Shown here: positions 8,161 to 16,992 of the stretch, piece after piece | Numbering within the stretch: the stretch's first letter is position 1 | How the letters are laid out: the number at the start of each line of letters is the position of its first letter | NCBI RefSeq assembly: GCF_003114835.2 | Contig: NZ_AP025028.1 | Coordinates: 1,197,501 to 1,261,500 of the forward strand | Origin: Leptospira kobayashii | GTDB lineage: Bacteria; Spirochaetota; Leptospiria; Leptospirales; Leptospiraceae | Length of the DNA: 64,000 bases | Direction: 5' to 3' | The notes under the pieces: model-generated | What the model saw: the letters and a program-made list of their open reading frames with translations, nothing else | What the model was told of the DNA's origin: nothing | Databases searched by the model: none | Position numbers and translations under genes: made by a program

Positions 8161-8808
8161 CTATGTTACAAGTTGGAACAATCGACTATCCTGAAAATGA
8201 TCTATAATGATATCGGCGGGAGATAGATCCTGATTTCCTGAAGTGGGATTTCTGTAGCCTATACAAAACATCTGCGCCGCTTTTGCAGCCAAGACTCCGT
8301 TTTTACTATCTTCAATGACAATACATTCGCCGGGGGCTCTACCAAAGTGACGGGAAACCATTTGAAAGATATCAGGCTCAGGTTTGCCTTTGGTTACTTG
8401 TTCCCCGCTGACAATCAAATCAAAATAAACTTCCATACCAAGTTTGGAAAGAATCAGATCTATATTTTTTCGTAAGCCGGAAGAGGCGATAGCGAGGGTG
8501 TTTCCGTTTTCTTTTAGAAATTGAAGATAGGTAATGATATGTTTTGACGGAATTAGATTTTCTTTTTTCAGCATTTCATACTTTAATTCTTTTTCCATCT
8601 CTTTCAATTCATCTACCGTCTGCGGTAAATCGAATTTTTCCCTGATGTATTTCCACATTGTCGTTGCCGAGATTCCAACGAATGTTAGGTGCTCTTCCCT
8701 GCTTATCTCGGCTCCTAACTCCTTGAAAAACTTCCGGTTCATGTCCAGGTAAAGTTTCTCACTATCCAATAGAACTCCATCCATATCGAAAATGACTAGT
8801 TTTTTCAT
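8161..8808 (-). CDS. HAD-family phosphatase, beta-phosphoglucomutase-like
   Basis: A 215-aa cytoplasmic HAD hydrolase. Motif I is FDMDGVLLDS (nucleophile Asp8, acid Asp10), motif II is IASSG, motif III is the Lys in TKGKPEPDIF, and motif IV is IEDSKNG. A helical cap occupies about residues 15-85 (subclass I, C1 cap). This is the layout of sugar-phosphate phosphatases and beta-phosphoglucomutases; the precise substrate is not inferable. The start ATG is inferred from motif I being close behind it. It is a single gene, convergent with the hydrolase and 33 bases downstream of the DUF3995 gene on the same strand. Confidence 0.85.
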   Translation of the reverse strand: MKKLVIFDMDGVLLDSEKLYLDMNRKFFKELGAEISREEHLTFVGISATTMWKYIREKFDLPQTVDELKEMEKELKYEMLKKENLIPSKHIITYLQFLKENGNTLAIASSGLRKNIDLILSKLGMEVYFDLIVSGEQVTKGKPEPDIFQMVSRHFGRAPGECIVIEDSKNGVLAAKAAQMFCIGYRNPTSGNQDLSPADIIIDHFQDSRLFQLVT

Positions 8809-8841
8809 CGATATTGTTTCGCCCGATTGTATCTACTTTTT

Positions 8842-9270
8842 CTATCGATTCAATAACGCAATCAGTAAGCTTACCGTTCCGATGAAAATACAAAGCGGAG
8901 TGAAAAACTTTTTGTCCTGTTTTGCAAAATCAGTATCTTTGACTTTTCTGAAAAGACCCACATAACGGAATTCCCCGATGGCACGTAGATAAAATATAGC
9001 TGTGATTCCCAGATCCGCATAATGGATATAATCTCGGGAAATGTATTCATCAAAAATTCCCAAGTTCCCTAAAGTTACTAGTGCAAATAAAAATAGTCCG
9101 GCTGCTACGATGACGGTGGCAAAAACGCCCGGCAAAAAAAGTTTTTCGCCTTTAAAATTTGCAGGAATAGCGGAATGGCTTCCCCATTTCCCGCCTAATG
9201 CCCAGTAAATATGAATTCCTGAAATTGCGAAAAAGATAAGTGAATTTACCAACACTAAAATTGCGATCAT
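8842..9270 (-). CDS. DUF3995 membrane protein
   Basis: A 142-aa membrane protein with four hydrophobic segments: about residues 4-24, 46-68, 84-98 and 122-139. The motif GIHIYWALGGKWG after helix 1 and the FRYVGLFRKVKDT loop match the DUF3995 family, small integral membrane proteins of unknown function. It has ATG 9270 with a weak GAG upstream. It is followed on the same strand by the HAD phosphatase. Confidence 0.75.
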   Translation of the reverse strand: MIAILVLVNSLIFFAISGIHIYWALGGKWGSHSAIPANFKGEKLFLPGVFATVIVAAGLFLFALVTLGNLGIFDEYISRDYIHYADLGITAIFYLRAIGEFRYVGLFRKVKDTDFAKQDKKFFTPLCIFIGTVSLLIALLNR

Positions 9271-9337
9271 GTCTCAAAGTCATCGTTTTTCTAACGATCG
9301 TCAATTCTTATCCAACCTCGAATTGTAAGGAAAGCCC

Positions 9338-9366
9338 TTGAAAAAGGGAAATTATTTTCCTATTCT
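9338..9366 (+). promoter_or_regulatory. Sigma-70 promoter of the RhlE-like helicase gene
   Basis: TTGAAA (9338-9343), a 17-base spacer, and TATTCT (9361-9366). Transcription would start near 9373. That makes the ATG at 9372 unusable and supports translation from TTG 9412, which has GAAGG seven bases upstream. Confidence 0.5.
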
Positions 9367-9411
9367 TCACCATGCCTTTCTCCAATCTGGAACCTAAGAC
9401 GAAGGTTACCC

Positions 9412-10716
9412 TTGCAAAAAAAAATAGAAACATTCTCGGATCTTTCCTTAAGCCCTCCTATCCAAAAGGCTGTGAAAGAATCAGGTTATACCCAACCAAC
9501 TCCGATCCAAATTCAAACCATACCCCTACTTTTAGATGGACACGACCTCTTAGGTTGTGCACAAACCGGAACGGGAAAAACCGCCGCGTTTGCTTTGCCC
9601 ATTTTACATCGATTGACATCGGAAAATAGAAAAACAGTCCCGAAACAACCTAGAACTTTGGTGTTAGTTCCTACGCGCGAGCTTGCGGTTCAGGTTCATG
9701 ATAGTTTCAAAACTTACGGAAAATATCTTCCTATCAAAACAGCTGTTATATTCGGAGGAGTAGGCCAAAGCCCCCAGGTAAAATCCATTGCGGCGGGAGT
9801 CGACGTACTTGTCGCAACTCCGGGACGTTTGGTTGATTTGATCGATCAAAGATATATTTCCCTCGCGGGAATCGAAGTATTCGTGTTAGATGAAGCTGAT
9901 AGAATGTTGGATATGGGATTTATTCATGCCATCCGCAAAATTTTGACTCTTCTTCCGAAAAAACGTCACAATTTGTTTTTTTCCGCAACCATGCCTTCGG
10001 ATATTGAAAAATTAGCGGCATCCATGCTTGTAAATCCGGTTCGCGTGGAAGTAACTCCCGCTTCATCAACTGTAGAGCTTATCAAACAATCCGTGATGTA
10101 TGTGGATCGGGATGCTAAAAAGGATTTATTACTTAAACTTTTTAAAGACAAAGCGTTGAAGCGTGTTATTGTTTTTACGAAAACAAAACATGGCGCGAAT
10201 AAAGTTGCCGAATTGTTAAGCAAAAGCGGAGTCGCCGTCGATGTGATTCACGGAAATAAATCCCAAACAGCGCGCCAACGCGCATTGGAAGATTTCCGTA
10301 CTGGGAAAAACCGTGCTTTGGTAGCGACTGATCTTGCCGCCAGAGGAATTGATATTGATGACATCACTCATGTGATCAATTATGAAATTCCTTATGTTCC
10401 CGAAACTTATGTACATCGAATCGGTAGAACCGCTCGTGCAGGTGCGCAAGGAATTGCGATTTCCATTTGCGAAGCCGATGAACGCTCGTTAATTAAAGAT
10501 ATAGAGAAAGTAATCGGAGTGAAAATTCCGGTAGATAAGGATCATGGTTTTCATTCTCAGAAAGTGGAAGACCATACGGGAAAAGCTCCTAAGGAACACG
10601 GATCCGGCCAGTTCAAACAACGTAGAGGCGGTGGTGGCGCTCCTCCTTCCCGAGGCGGTTCCTCCGCGAGTTATAAAAAACGTCCTCCTTCCAAAAAACA
10701 AGGCAGAAGCCGATAG
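9412..10716 (+). CDS. rhlE: DEAD-box ATP-dependent RNA helicase, RhlE-like
   Basis: A 434-aa helicase that unwinds RNA duplexes with ATP. Motifs in order: Q motif PTPIQIQTIPLL, Walker A AQTGTGKTAAF, PTRELAVQ, TPGRLVDL, Walker B DEADRMLDMGF, SAT, then the second RecA domain with VFTKTKHGA, ATDLAARGID and HRIGRTARAG. The C-terminal ~60 residues are Gly/Arg/Lys/Ser-rich and disordered, as in RhlE, and probably bind RNA. The start is a TTG just inside a run of nine A residues. An ATG at 9372 is in another frame, and a one-base change in that A run would fuse the two. Likely roles are ribosome assembly and cold adaptation, from family knowledge. Confidence 0.88.
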   Translation: MQKKIETFSDLSLSPPIQKAVKESGYTQPTPIQIQTIPLLLDGHDLLGCAQTGTGKTAAFALPILHRLTSENRKTVPKQPRTLVLVPTRELAVQVHDSFKTYGKYLPIKTAVIFGGVGQSPQVKSIAAGVDVLVATPGRLVDLIDQRYISLAGIEVFVLDEADRMLDMGFIHAIRKILTLLPKKRHNLFFSATMPSDIEKLAASMLVNPVRVEVTPASSTVELIKQSVMYVDRDAKKDLLLKLFKDKALKRVIVFTKTKHGANKVAELLSKSGVAVDVIHGNKSQTARQRALEDFRTGKNRALVATDLAARGIDIDDITHVINYEIPYVPETYVHRIGRTARAGAQGIAISICEADERSLIKDIEKVIGVKIPVDKDHGFHSQKVEDHTGKAPKEHGSGQFKQRRGGGGAPPSRGGSSASYKKRPPSKKQGRSR

Positions 10717-10732
10717 TAGGAATTTGTAAAAT

Positions 10733-11914
10733 ATGAATCATATCTTTTCCGATAGAATCTCTGATGTCCCGAAATCATTTCTTCGGGAAATTTTAAAGAC
10801 AACCGTCAATGAAGATGTGATTTCCTTTGCGGGAGGATTGCCCAACAGGGATCTGTTTCCGATCGAAGAAATTAAAAAAGCTTCCGTCAAAGTTTTGGAT
10901 GAGTTTGGCGGAGATGCTTTGCAATACAGCACCTCGGAAGGTTATCTGGAACTTCGTAAATGGATTAGCAACCGTTATGCATCAAAAATGGGACTTTCCG
11001 TAAATCCGGACAATATTCTCATCACAACAGGCTCCCAACAAGGTTTGGATCTGATCGGCAAAACGTTGATCAACGAATCCGAGCATGTTGCCATCGAAGA
11101 GCCCGGTTATTTGGGCGCCATTCAGGCTTTTTCCCTCTATCGTCCCCGGTTTTTAGCGATTCCTTTGCATTTTGACGGATTGGATCTGGAAACTCTCAGG
11201 TCGACATTTCAAAGTTATACGGTCAAATTGATCTATGGAGTTCCTAATTTTCAAAACCCTTCCGGACTTTCTCATTCCGATGAAAACCGCGACGAAGTGG
11301 CAAAGATCGTCTCAAATTCAAAAACCATTCTGGTAGAAGACGATCCTTACGGAGAATTGCAATTTCAGGGAGAAAAACGACGTAGTTATTTTTCCAGAAT
11401 CCCCGACCAAACGATACTTCTGGGATCATTTTCCAAAATATTCGCTCCTTCTCTCAGGATCGGATGGATGGTGGCACCGGATCGTTTGATGGAAAAACTG
11501 ATCATCGCAAAACAAGCATCTGACTTGCACACGAATTATTTCGGGCAAAGGATTTTGTTTCAGTATTTATTGGATAACGACTTGGATCTTCATATAACAA
11601 AAATTAGAGAAAAATATTTGAAGCAGAAAGACGCCATGGTCTCCGCGATAGAAAAGTATTTCCCGAAAGAAATTAAATATTCGAATCCAGACGGAGGAAT
11701 GTTTTTATGGGCGATTTTGCCCGAACAAATATCCTCACGGGCGGTATTTGATTTGGCAATCAAGGAAAAGGTAGCATTTGTTCCGGGAGATCCTTTTTAC
11801 ATTAACAGAACCAATGCGAATACCATGCGACTTAATTTTTCATGCGTGGATGAAGAAACGATTGAAACGGGAATCGAGAGGCTTGGCAAAATCATTTCCG
11901 ATTTTATACGTTAA
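10733..11914 (+). CDS. PLP-dependent aminotransferase, class I/II (2-aminoadipate transaminase-like)
   Basis: A 393-aa fold-type I aminotransferase. SFAGGLPNRDLFP at residue 31 and TTGSQQGLDLIGK near 98-110 are typical of the LysN / MocR-catalytic-domain group. NFQNPSG (Asn175) and VEDDPYGELQ contact PLP, and GSFSKIFAPSLRIGW contains the Schiff-base Lys235. No GntR DNA-binding domain is fused, so it is an enzyme rather than a MocR regulator. It transfers an amino group between an amino acid and 2-oxoglutarate; the likely range is broad (aromatic, leucine, 2-aminoadipate). It lies 16 bases after the helicase gene with AGGA upstream of the ATG, so the two may be co-transcribed. Confidence 0.85.
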   Translation: MNHIFSDRISDVPKSFLREILKTTVNEDVISFAGGLPNRDLFPIEEIKKASVKVLDEFGGDALQYSTSEGYLELRKWISNRYASKMGLSVNPDNILITTGSQQGLDLIGKTLINESEHVAIEEPGYLGAIQAFSLYRPRFLAIPLHFDGLDLETLRSTFQSYTVKLIYGVPNFQNPSGLSHSDENRDEVAKIVSNSKTILVEDDPYGELQFQGEKRRSYFSRIPDQTILLGSFSKIFAPSLRIGWMVAPDRLMEKLIIAKQASDLHTNYFGQRILFQYLLDNDLDLHITKIREKYLKQKDAMVSAIEKYFPKEIKYSNPDGGMFLWAILPEQISSRAVFDLAIKEKVAFVPGDPFYINRTNANTMRLNFSCVDEETIETGIERLGKIISDFIR

Positions 11915-11987
11915 AAACGAGAGTTTTAGCTTTACTCTTTCCGCTCCTTCCCGGCATTTAGGGAATTGTTATTTGTTTTAGTAGAAG

Positions 11988-12911
11988 ATGACAAACAAAA
12001 GAGCCTTTATTCCTCCCGAGCTAGCTCACGAACTTGTAAAAAACATCCGACTCCTTGCCTTATCCGGCAAAAAGAATTTTCGACAATATCTTTATGACCC
12101 GTTAGTTTATGCCGGTTGGGAAAGAGATAAAGCACATCTCGCCGCATCCACGGGAAAGTTGATGGACAAGATCCAGGAAGATTCCGCAGATCCGGCTTAC
12201 CAACATGCGATCGCACTTCATTGCAAAAGACTGATCTCTCAAGGATTGACGGAAGGATTTTCCGCATTGGGAGATTCTTGTATTTTCTTTTTGGATAAAA
12301 TGCAGGAAGAACCGAATTTGGCCGCGTCGAACGAAGCCACCGAGTTTGTGTTAGCCGTAGAGAAACCTTTGAAGGAATTTGCAAAAATCACTAGCGACAC
12401 AAACGAGAAAAAATTCGAAGAGTCCGTTCAGAATCTTTCTGTTGATGAGATGAAATCCGCATTCGATCCGGTTCGATTGGACGGAACGCGTAAGAAAGTT
12501 TATCTGGAAACGGAACTACATACTTTGTATCAGCAAGTTCTTGTAGCAACCAAGTCGAACAATTTGGCAAAATGTAAAAAATTATTATCCCGTTATATCA
12601 TTACTTATAACGAATCTGAAAATTATAACAAATCGGAAGTGGAGACTTTGCTCATCGCATTGGATAAAAGAGAGAACGGATTCCGTCAAAATCTATGGGA
12701 TTCCCTTGCGATTGAAATTTATTATTCCGTTACCCGTGGGATTATGGAAGGAAATGCCAAAAAGGCGATCCTTGGAATTCGGAAATATGCATATATATTC
12801 GAAGGTGATCCCAACGCAAAATTCTATTATGAAATAGATGCACTGGAACGAAAGTTATACGGTATTATACAGGCTAAAGATTTGATGAAGGATCTGAGGA
12901 AGGGAACGTAA
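11988..12911 (+). CDS. Unknown soluble protein heading the partner-switching operon
   Basis: A 307-aa, mostly helical, hydrophilic protein with no signal peptide or membrane helix. I do not recognise a named domain. The first 100 residues contain FRQYLYDPLVYAGWERDKAHLAA and a Cys-containing helix; the second half is a helical array with spacing like a degenerate TPR (LYQQVLVATKSNNLAKCKKLLSRYI and similar). Its stop overlaps the STAS gene start by one base (TAATG), so the products are made together. That coupling suggests a dedicated fourth component, such as a scaffold or input, of the STAS-RsbW-SpoIIE switch. The function is inferred from position only. Confidence 0.65.
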   Translation: MTNKRAFIPPELAHELVKNIRLLALSGKKNFRQYLYDPLVYAGWERDKAHLAASTGKLMDKIQEDSADPAYQHAIALHCKRLISQGLTEGFSALGDSCIFFLDKMQEEPNLAASNEATEFVLAVEKPLKEFAKITSDTNEKKFEESVQNLSVDEMKSAFDPVRLDGTRKKVYLETELHTLYQQVLVATKSNNLAKCKKLLSRYIITYNESENYNKSEVETLLIALDKRENGFRQNLWDSLAIEIYYSVTRGIMEGNAKKAILGIRKYAYIFEGDPNAKFYYEIDALERKLYGIIQAKDLMKDLRKGT

Positions 12912-13252
12912 TGGCTAATATAAAAATTTCGGAAAAACCTGACGGTGATCGTACTGTTATGCAAGTGGCGGGTGAGATTGATGCGAAAACAGCCCCCGAA
13001 TTAAAGGTCAAATTGGAACTTGCGATCGGGAACGGAGCGGTCAAGATAGTGCTGGATTTTTCTTCCCTTACTTATATTTCTTCCGCAGGGATCGGGGTAT
13101 TGAATTCGATTCAAAAGTTTTTAAAAGACAAATCGGGAGAAATCATTCTTTGCGGTTTGAGTAAAGAAGTAAAGGACACGATGGATTTGATGTACTTTAC
13201 GAAGAAAGTAAAAGTATTTGCAAACCTGGAAGGAGCTTTGGCGAGTTTGTAG
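12911..13252 (+). CDS. STAS-domain anti-sigma factor antagonist
   Basis: A 113-aa single STAS domain (SpoIIAA/RsbV type). EIDAKTAPELKVKLE is the first strand-helix, and VLDFSSLTYISSAGIGVL carries the switch serine at about Ser58, the place phosphorylated in SpoIIAA/RsbV. When unphosphorylated it should bind the RsbW-like ATPase encoded next; phosphorylation would release it and the SpoIIE phosphatase would reset it. It overlaps the upstream gene by one base and lies 3-9 bases before the ATPase, so stoichiometric production is expected. The ultimate target (sigma factor or other) is not encoded nearby. Confidence 0.88.
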   Translation: MANIKISEKPDGDRTVMQVAGEIDAKTAPELKVKLELAIGNGAVKIVLDFSSLTYISSAGIGVLNSIQKFLKDKSGEIILCGLSKEVKDTMDLMYFTKKVKVFANLEGALASL

Positions 13253-13261
13253 GTTTTGCCT

Positions 13262-13693
13262 GTGAAACCTGATAATGAGAAAACTTATATCTTTCCGAAT
13301 GATCTGGATTCTTTATCCGAAGTCAGGAAAGAGGTTCGATCGTTTTTGGGAGAAAAATGTCCCGATCTGACCAAAGGCAGGATTGTATTTTGCCTGGATG
13401 AAGTTATAACAAATGTTATAGAGCATGGATTTCCCGAACCGAAGGAATCCGAAATCCTTCTTACGATGCAAAACCGTTCCAAAGAATGGAAGTTCATCAT
13501 TAATGATAAAGGGATTTCTTTTGACCCCACGAAATTAAAAAGCGAAACCTGGAAAGAATTGTACGAATCCGGCGCCGACGGTGGATTTGGGCTTCGTTCC
13601 GTTAAAAAAATCATGACAATCAAATACAAACGGTTGAAATCTCCTCCCGGAAATAAACTAACACTTATATATTCTAAGGAAGCCGATGAATAA
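13262..13693 (+). CDS. RsbW-type ATP-binding anti-sigma/serine kinase
   Basis: A 143-aa GHKL ATPase of the RsbW/SpoIIAB family. The N box is CLDEVITNVIEHGF (Glu and Asn for Mg-ATP), the G1 box INDKGISFDP and the G2 box GGFGLRSVKKI. It has no receiver or HisKA domain, so it is a serine kinase/anti-sigma type rather than a histidine kinase. It should phosphorylate the STAS partner encoded just upstream. GTG 13262 is preferred because AGG lies eight bases upstream; TTG 13256 is only two bases from it. The gene overlaps the phosphatase gene by 8 bases. Confidence 0.85.
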   Translation: MKPDNEKTYIFPNDLDSLSEVRKEVRSFLGEKCPDLTKGRIVFCLDEVITNVIEHGFPEPKESEILLTMQNRSKEWKFIINDKGISFDPTKLKSETWKELYESGADGGFGLRSVKKIMTIKYKRLKSPPGNKLTLIYSKEADE

Positions 13694-16664
13694 GAAAAAA
13701 ATCCTACGTACCATTTTGCCGGGAATACGAACCAAACTCAGTTTTTTCACGGCAATTCTAGTGATTTCGATTTTGGCGGTTACCACTGCAATCCATTACA
13801 ATCAGCAGAAAAACGCGCTGGAAGACAAGTTGGATGCTGAACTCAAAACTCCATTGGAATATATCAATTCAGCGGTTTTGGATTTGGAAAATTTGAATCG
13901 AAGTCTGGTAATGATTGAAGAATTTAAGGTTCGGGTTCGGGAAAAGAAAAAAGAGTTAAGTAAGTTTAAGCTAACAGTTGTTAGCAAGGAAACGGGATTT
14001 TTAGGCTCTCTGAAGGCACTCGGTCAATCCATTGGATTGAATGTAAAACGAGGGAACGTATATCGTACGGTCGATACTTATTTCACCAGATACTTATCCG
14101 AAAAGGAAATCGAAGATTTTGAATCCAAAGTAAGAAACGAACTTAGAAAAGAAACCGGTGCGCCGATTGATCCGGTCACATATGAAAGAATACGCATCCT
14201 AGCCGAAAAGACAGCCGCAGGTAGGATCAGTGCGGAAAAATCCCGTTCCCGCATTCAGGAAATAGAAGAAGAATTACAATCGATCGAACCTGAACTGATT
14301 CGTGATGATTTGGATCCTAAAAAAAGAAAATTGTTGGTTTCGGAAAAAGAGAAACTTGTCAAAGAACAAAGGTTAAATGAAAAAGCGGTTCCTGAAGGAG
14401 AAAAGAAAGCGTTATATTTTGAAACCCTTTTGACAAAGGCTTTGCAGAATTTCTTTCGGGGTTCTTATAAAGACAGAATCTCCTCTTTGGGACTTATGCC
14501 GGATAAGATTCGGATTTTTGCTTATGACAGAGTAGGTAAAGAGACTTTGGATACCGGATTGCTTTTTCCTCAGTCTTCCGGTACGGGTAAAAAATTACTC
14601 ACTCAGGAAAATTTCTTAAAAAGCAAAAAATCTTTGTTTGATGATAAAGATACGATCGGACTCGTTCAGGAAAAATCGAAGCCGGAAAACTACGAAGTGG
14701 GCGGTCGTCAGTATGAGGTGGTGTTTCGACCTGTATTTCGTAATCCGAATACTGCAGAAAGGGCTAGAAGAATTTATGAAATTTTTATATCGGAAGAAAA
14801 TGGTTTTAAAAATTATTTGGAGGAAGATAAAAAAATCTCCGCTGATATTCGTGAAATCGCTGTTAAACTTAAGAGCCGTATAACGGATCTTAAGAAATCA
14901 GGGAAGATTAAGCCCGGCTCGGACTCGGAATTTCGTAACCTTGCGGAAAGTTATCGTAAACTGATTAAAAAAAGAGAATTCAAGTTCGAAGAGTTACAAC
15001 CTAATAATTCCATCTTCGAAAAAACGGAAAAAAAGTGGAAAGAGGAATATCTTTCTTTGCAGGAGAAGGGTAAAAATACTTCAAAAGAAATTTTGGATTG
15101 GGAACAGAAATTGAAAACTCCTCCGAAAGAAGGAGAAAAAAAATTCAGCCAGGAGGAAATCCAGGATAAGATTCGAAACCTGGAAGCACTTGCGGAGGAA
15201 GTGAAAGATTCGATCGTTCGTATGGAAGTAGGTAAGGACGATTGGACCGGGTTCAAAGAACGAATATTAAACGATTCTTTTTTGGAAATTAGAAACGCCG
15301 CATTGGAAGATTTTGCATTTGTTCCGTTTAAAACGGGTCCTTCCGGACTAGTTCGTTATTATAAAGACAGTGAAGAAAGAAAAATAAACTCCGCCAAAGC
15401 GAAGTTATTTAGAGAATGGATTTTGTCGGGAAACTCGGAGACTGATTTACCGAAACCAAGAGGAAAGATTTCTTTCGCAGATTCGGGAATTTTGGTTCGA
15501 AGTAGAACGGAAGCGGAAGAAATGATGTGGGAACTGGATTCTACTCCGCTTCTTATTGCAAGTCAGGATGGTTCGGGATTGGTCTATGATCTTTTGCGAA
15601 AGGATTTACTCGGGTTTAATATCATAGTTTTGGATCGAACGGAAGGTTATCGTCAGATTAGAAACAACAGGGAGGAGTCTGTTCGTTATGCGGCGATCAT
15701 AGGTGTTGTGGCAATTCTTCTCGCTTATCTACTTGCCTGGCTTTTTGTCCGTAAAATCAAAACGATCAGTAAAAAAACGGAAGAGATTGAAAGAGGAAAT
15801 CTGGATGTGGAATTTCCTCCTGCCGGTTACGATGAAATCGGAATTTTGAGCGAATCTCTCAATGATATGGTTCATGGTTTAAAAGAGAGGGAAGAAATGC
15901 GGGGAGAACTTGCCGCCGCAGAAGAGATCCAGAAACGACTGTTACCCGAAAGATTGCCCACCGGATTGGAAGATAAGATCGAGCTGGCCGCATTTTATAA
16001 AGCAATGGCCGGCGTGGGTGGGGATTACTACGACTTTATCGAATTGGCGGATGGTAAGCTTGCTTTTTGTATTGGAGATGTTTCCAATCACGGAGTCGGT
16101 CCGGCCATTGTGATGGCACTTTTTCGGGCACAAATTCGATCTATCTTCAGAAGGGGAGAACGGAATTTAAAAAGAATTCTTTTGGAAGTCAATGCCAGTC
16201 TGTATGAAGACACTCCCGATCATATATTCGTTACTTTTTTTCTCGGAGTATTCGATCCTTCCAGCTCGCAAGTGGAATACGTTTCTGCGGGGCACATTAA
16301 ACCCTTGTTTTACGATGCTTCTAAAAATAGAATCCACGAGTTGCCTGCAGGAGGGCTTCCTCTAGGAATGGATGAAAATTCATTTTTCGAAACAACGATC
16401 GAAAGAAGATCCCTTGTTATGGATGCCGGCGATATATTTTTCGAATATACCGATGGATTCGATGAAGCCCGTAGCCCTGACGGAAGTTTCTTCGGAAGAG
16501 AGCGGGTCGCAAAGTTGTTGTTAACTCATGGAGGTAAAGATGTTTCGGAAGTGATCGGACAAATGGTTACTGAGGCGGAATTGCATACATCACAAAACTT
16601 GAGTAAACCGGGAATGTCCGCTTTGTCAGACGATATTGCAATGATTGCGATCAAAAAGAAATGA
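13686..16664 (+). CDS. Membrane SpoIIE/RsbU-type serine phosphatase with HAMP domain
   Basis: A 992-aa sensor phosphatase. Membrane helix 1 is at about residues 17-37. A very large, Lys/Glu-rich, coiled-coil-prone extracytoplasmic region (about 40-665) follows, then membrane helix 2 (about 668-690), a HAMP linker (KIKTISKKTEEIERGNLDV), a short coiled coil (AAAEEIQKRLLP) and a PP2C-like SpoIIE domain (about 750-990). The metal-binding aspartates are visible in GGDYYDF, IGDVSNHGV and LSDDIA. It should dephosphorylate the STAS antagonist in response to an external signal. The ~620-residue sensor region is far longer than in standard RsbU proteins and has no recognisable domain, so the signal is unknown. 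It starts inside the RsbW-like gene. An LR2 element follows 18 bases after the stop. Confidence 0.88.
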   Translation: MNKKKILRTILPGIRTKLSFFTAILVISILAVTTAIHYNQQKNALEDKLDAELKTPLEYINSAVLDLENLNRSLVMIEEFKVRVREKKKELSKFKLTVVSKETGFLGSLKALGQSIGLNVKRGNVYRTVDTYFTRYLSEKEIEDFESKVRNELRKETGAPIDPVTYERIRILAEKTAAGRISAEKSRSRIQEIEEELQSIEPELIRDDLDPKKRKLLVSEKEKLVKEQRLNEKAVPEGEKKALYFETLLTKALQNFFRGSYKDRISSLGLMPDKIRIFAYDRVGKETLDTGLLFPQSSGTGKKLLTQENFLKSKKSLFDDKDTIGLVQEKSKPENYEVGGRQYEVVFRPVFRNPNTAERARRIYEIFISEENGFKNYLEEDKKISADIREIAVKLKSRITDLKKSGKIKPGSDSEFRNLAESYRKLIKKREFKFEELQPNNSIFEKTEKKWKEEYLSLQEKGKNTSKEILDWEQKLKTPPKEGEKKFSQEEIQDKIRNLEALAEEVKDSIVRMEVGKDDWTGFKERILNDSFLEIRNAALEDFAFVPFKTGPSGLVRYYKDSEERKINSAKAKLFREWILSGNSETDLPKPRGKISFADSGILVRSRTEAEEMMWELDSTPLLIASQDGSGLVYDLLRKDLLGFNIIVLDRTEGYRQIRNNREESVRYAAIIGVVAILLAYLLAWLFVRKIKTISKKTEEIERGNLDVEFPPAGYDEIGILSESLNDMVHGLKEREEMRGELAAAEEIQKRLLPERLPTGLEDKIELAAFYKAMAGVGGDYYDFIELADGKLAFCIGDVSNHGVGPAIVMALFRAQIRSIFRRGERNLKRILLEVNASLYEDTPDHIFVTFFLGVFDPSSSQVEYVSAGHIKPLFYDASKNRIHELPAGGLPLGMDENSFFETTIERRSLVMDAGDIFFEYTDGFDEARSPDGSFFGRERVAKLLLTHGGKDVSEVIGQMVTEAELHTSQNLSKPGMSALSDDIAMIAIKKK

Positions 16665-16681
16665 TTTTGATGGCTAGAATC

Positions 16682-16799
16682 GGACCTCCCTCGCGCAAAG
16701 GATCGCAGCGGAAATCCTTCGCGTAAGCGAAGATTGGAGCGGAGAGCCTGGTCGGGTAAGTCGGAGGGTTTTGTTTATCTAAGAGATCCGAGGCGCCCT
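16682..16799 (+). repeat. LR2 structured repeat, copy 1
   Basis: A GC-rich intergenic element sharing GGATCGCAGCGG, the GAGAGCCTGGTCGGG segment and a 23-nt tail (16777-16799, ending ATCCGAGGCGCCCT) with copy 2 at 61254-61390. Internally CTTCGC-GTAA-GCGAAG is a perfect 6-bp hairpin with a GNRA-type tetraloop, and CCCTC near the start can pair with GAGGG (about 16764-16768) just before a T-rich stretch. It may act as a structured 3' end for the phosphatase mRNA. See the LR2 finding. Confidence 0.7.
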
Positions 16800-16864
16800 A
16801 ACATTTCGCTTTGAAACAATGAATGAATTTTTTGTGTTGCGGAGAGGTCGCGGCATTCTATTTT

Positions 16865-16992
16865 CCCCGCCCGATTTGGGTGGGGAACTACACCCGCCAC
16901 CCAATGCTTTTCCTTTACCATATCACCTTCGGTTTGTAAAGTGATATCGGTTTTCCTCGTAAAAAATTTCGAAAAAGTTCGCCTTTTTGCCC
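16865..16992 (-). repeat. LR1 dispersed repeat, copy A
   Basis: 128 nt on the minus strand, beginning at the base right after the symporter stop codon (16995-16993). It carries the invariant CAAAAAGGCGAACTT block at the 5' end, TTTACAA in the middle, CATTGGGTGGCGGGT, then CCCCACCC and GGGCGGGG at the 3' end. GGGTGG/CCACCC forms a hairpin. An additional ATATCAC/GTGATAT stem is present in this copy. It is convergent with LR2 copy 1. With LR2 it fills the whole 16665-16992 gap. Confidence 0.85.

Noticed and set aside
9372..9629. 85-aa frame starting at ATG 9372
   Set aside because: It overlaps the helicase in another frame, and the promoter places the transcript start about at that ATG.
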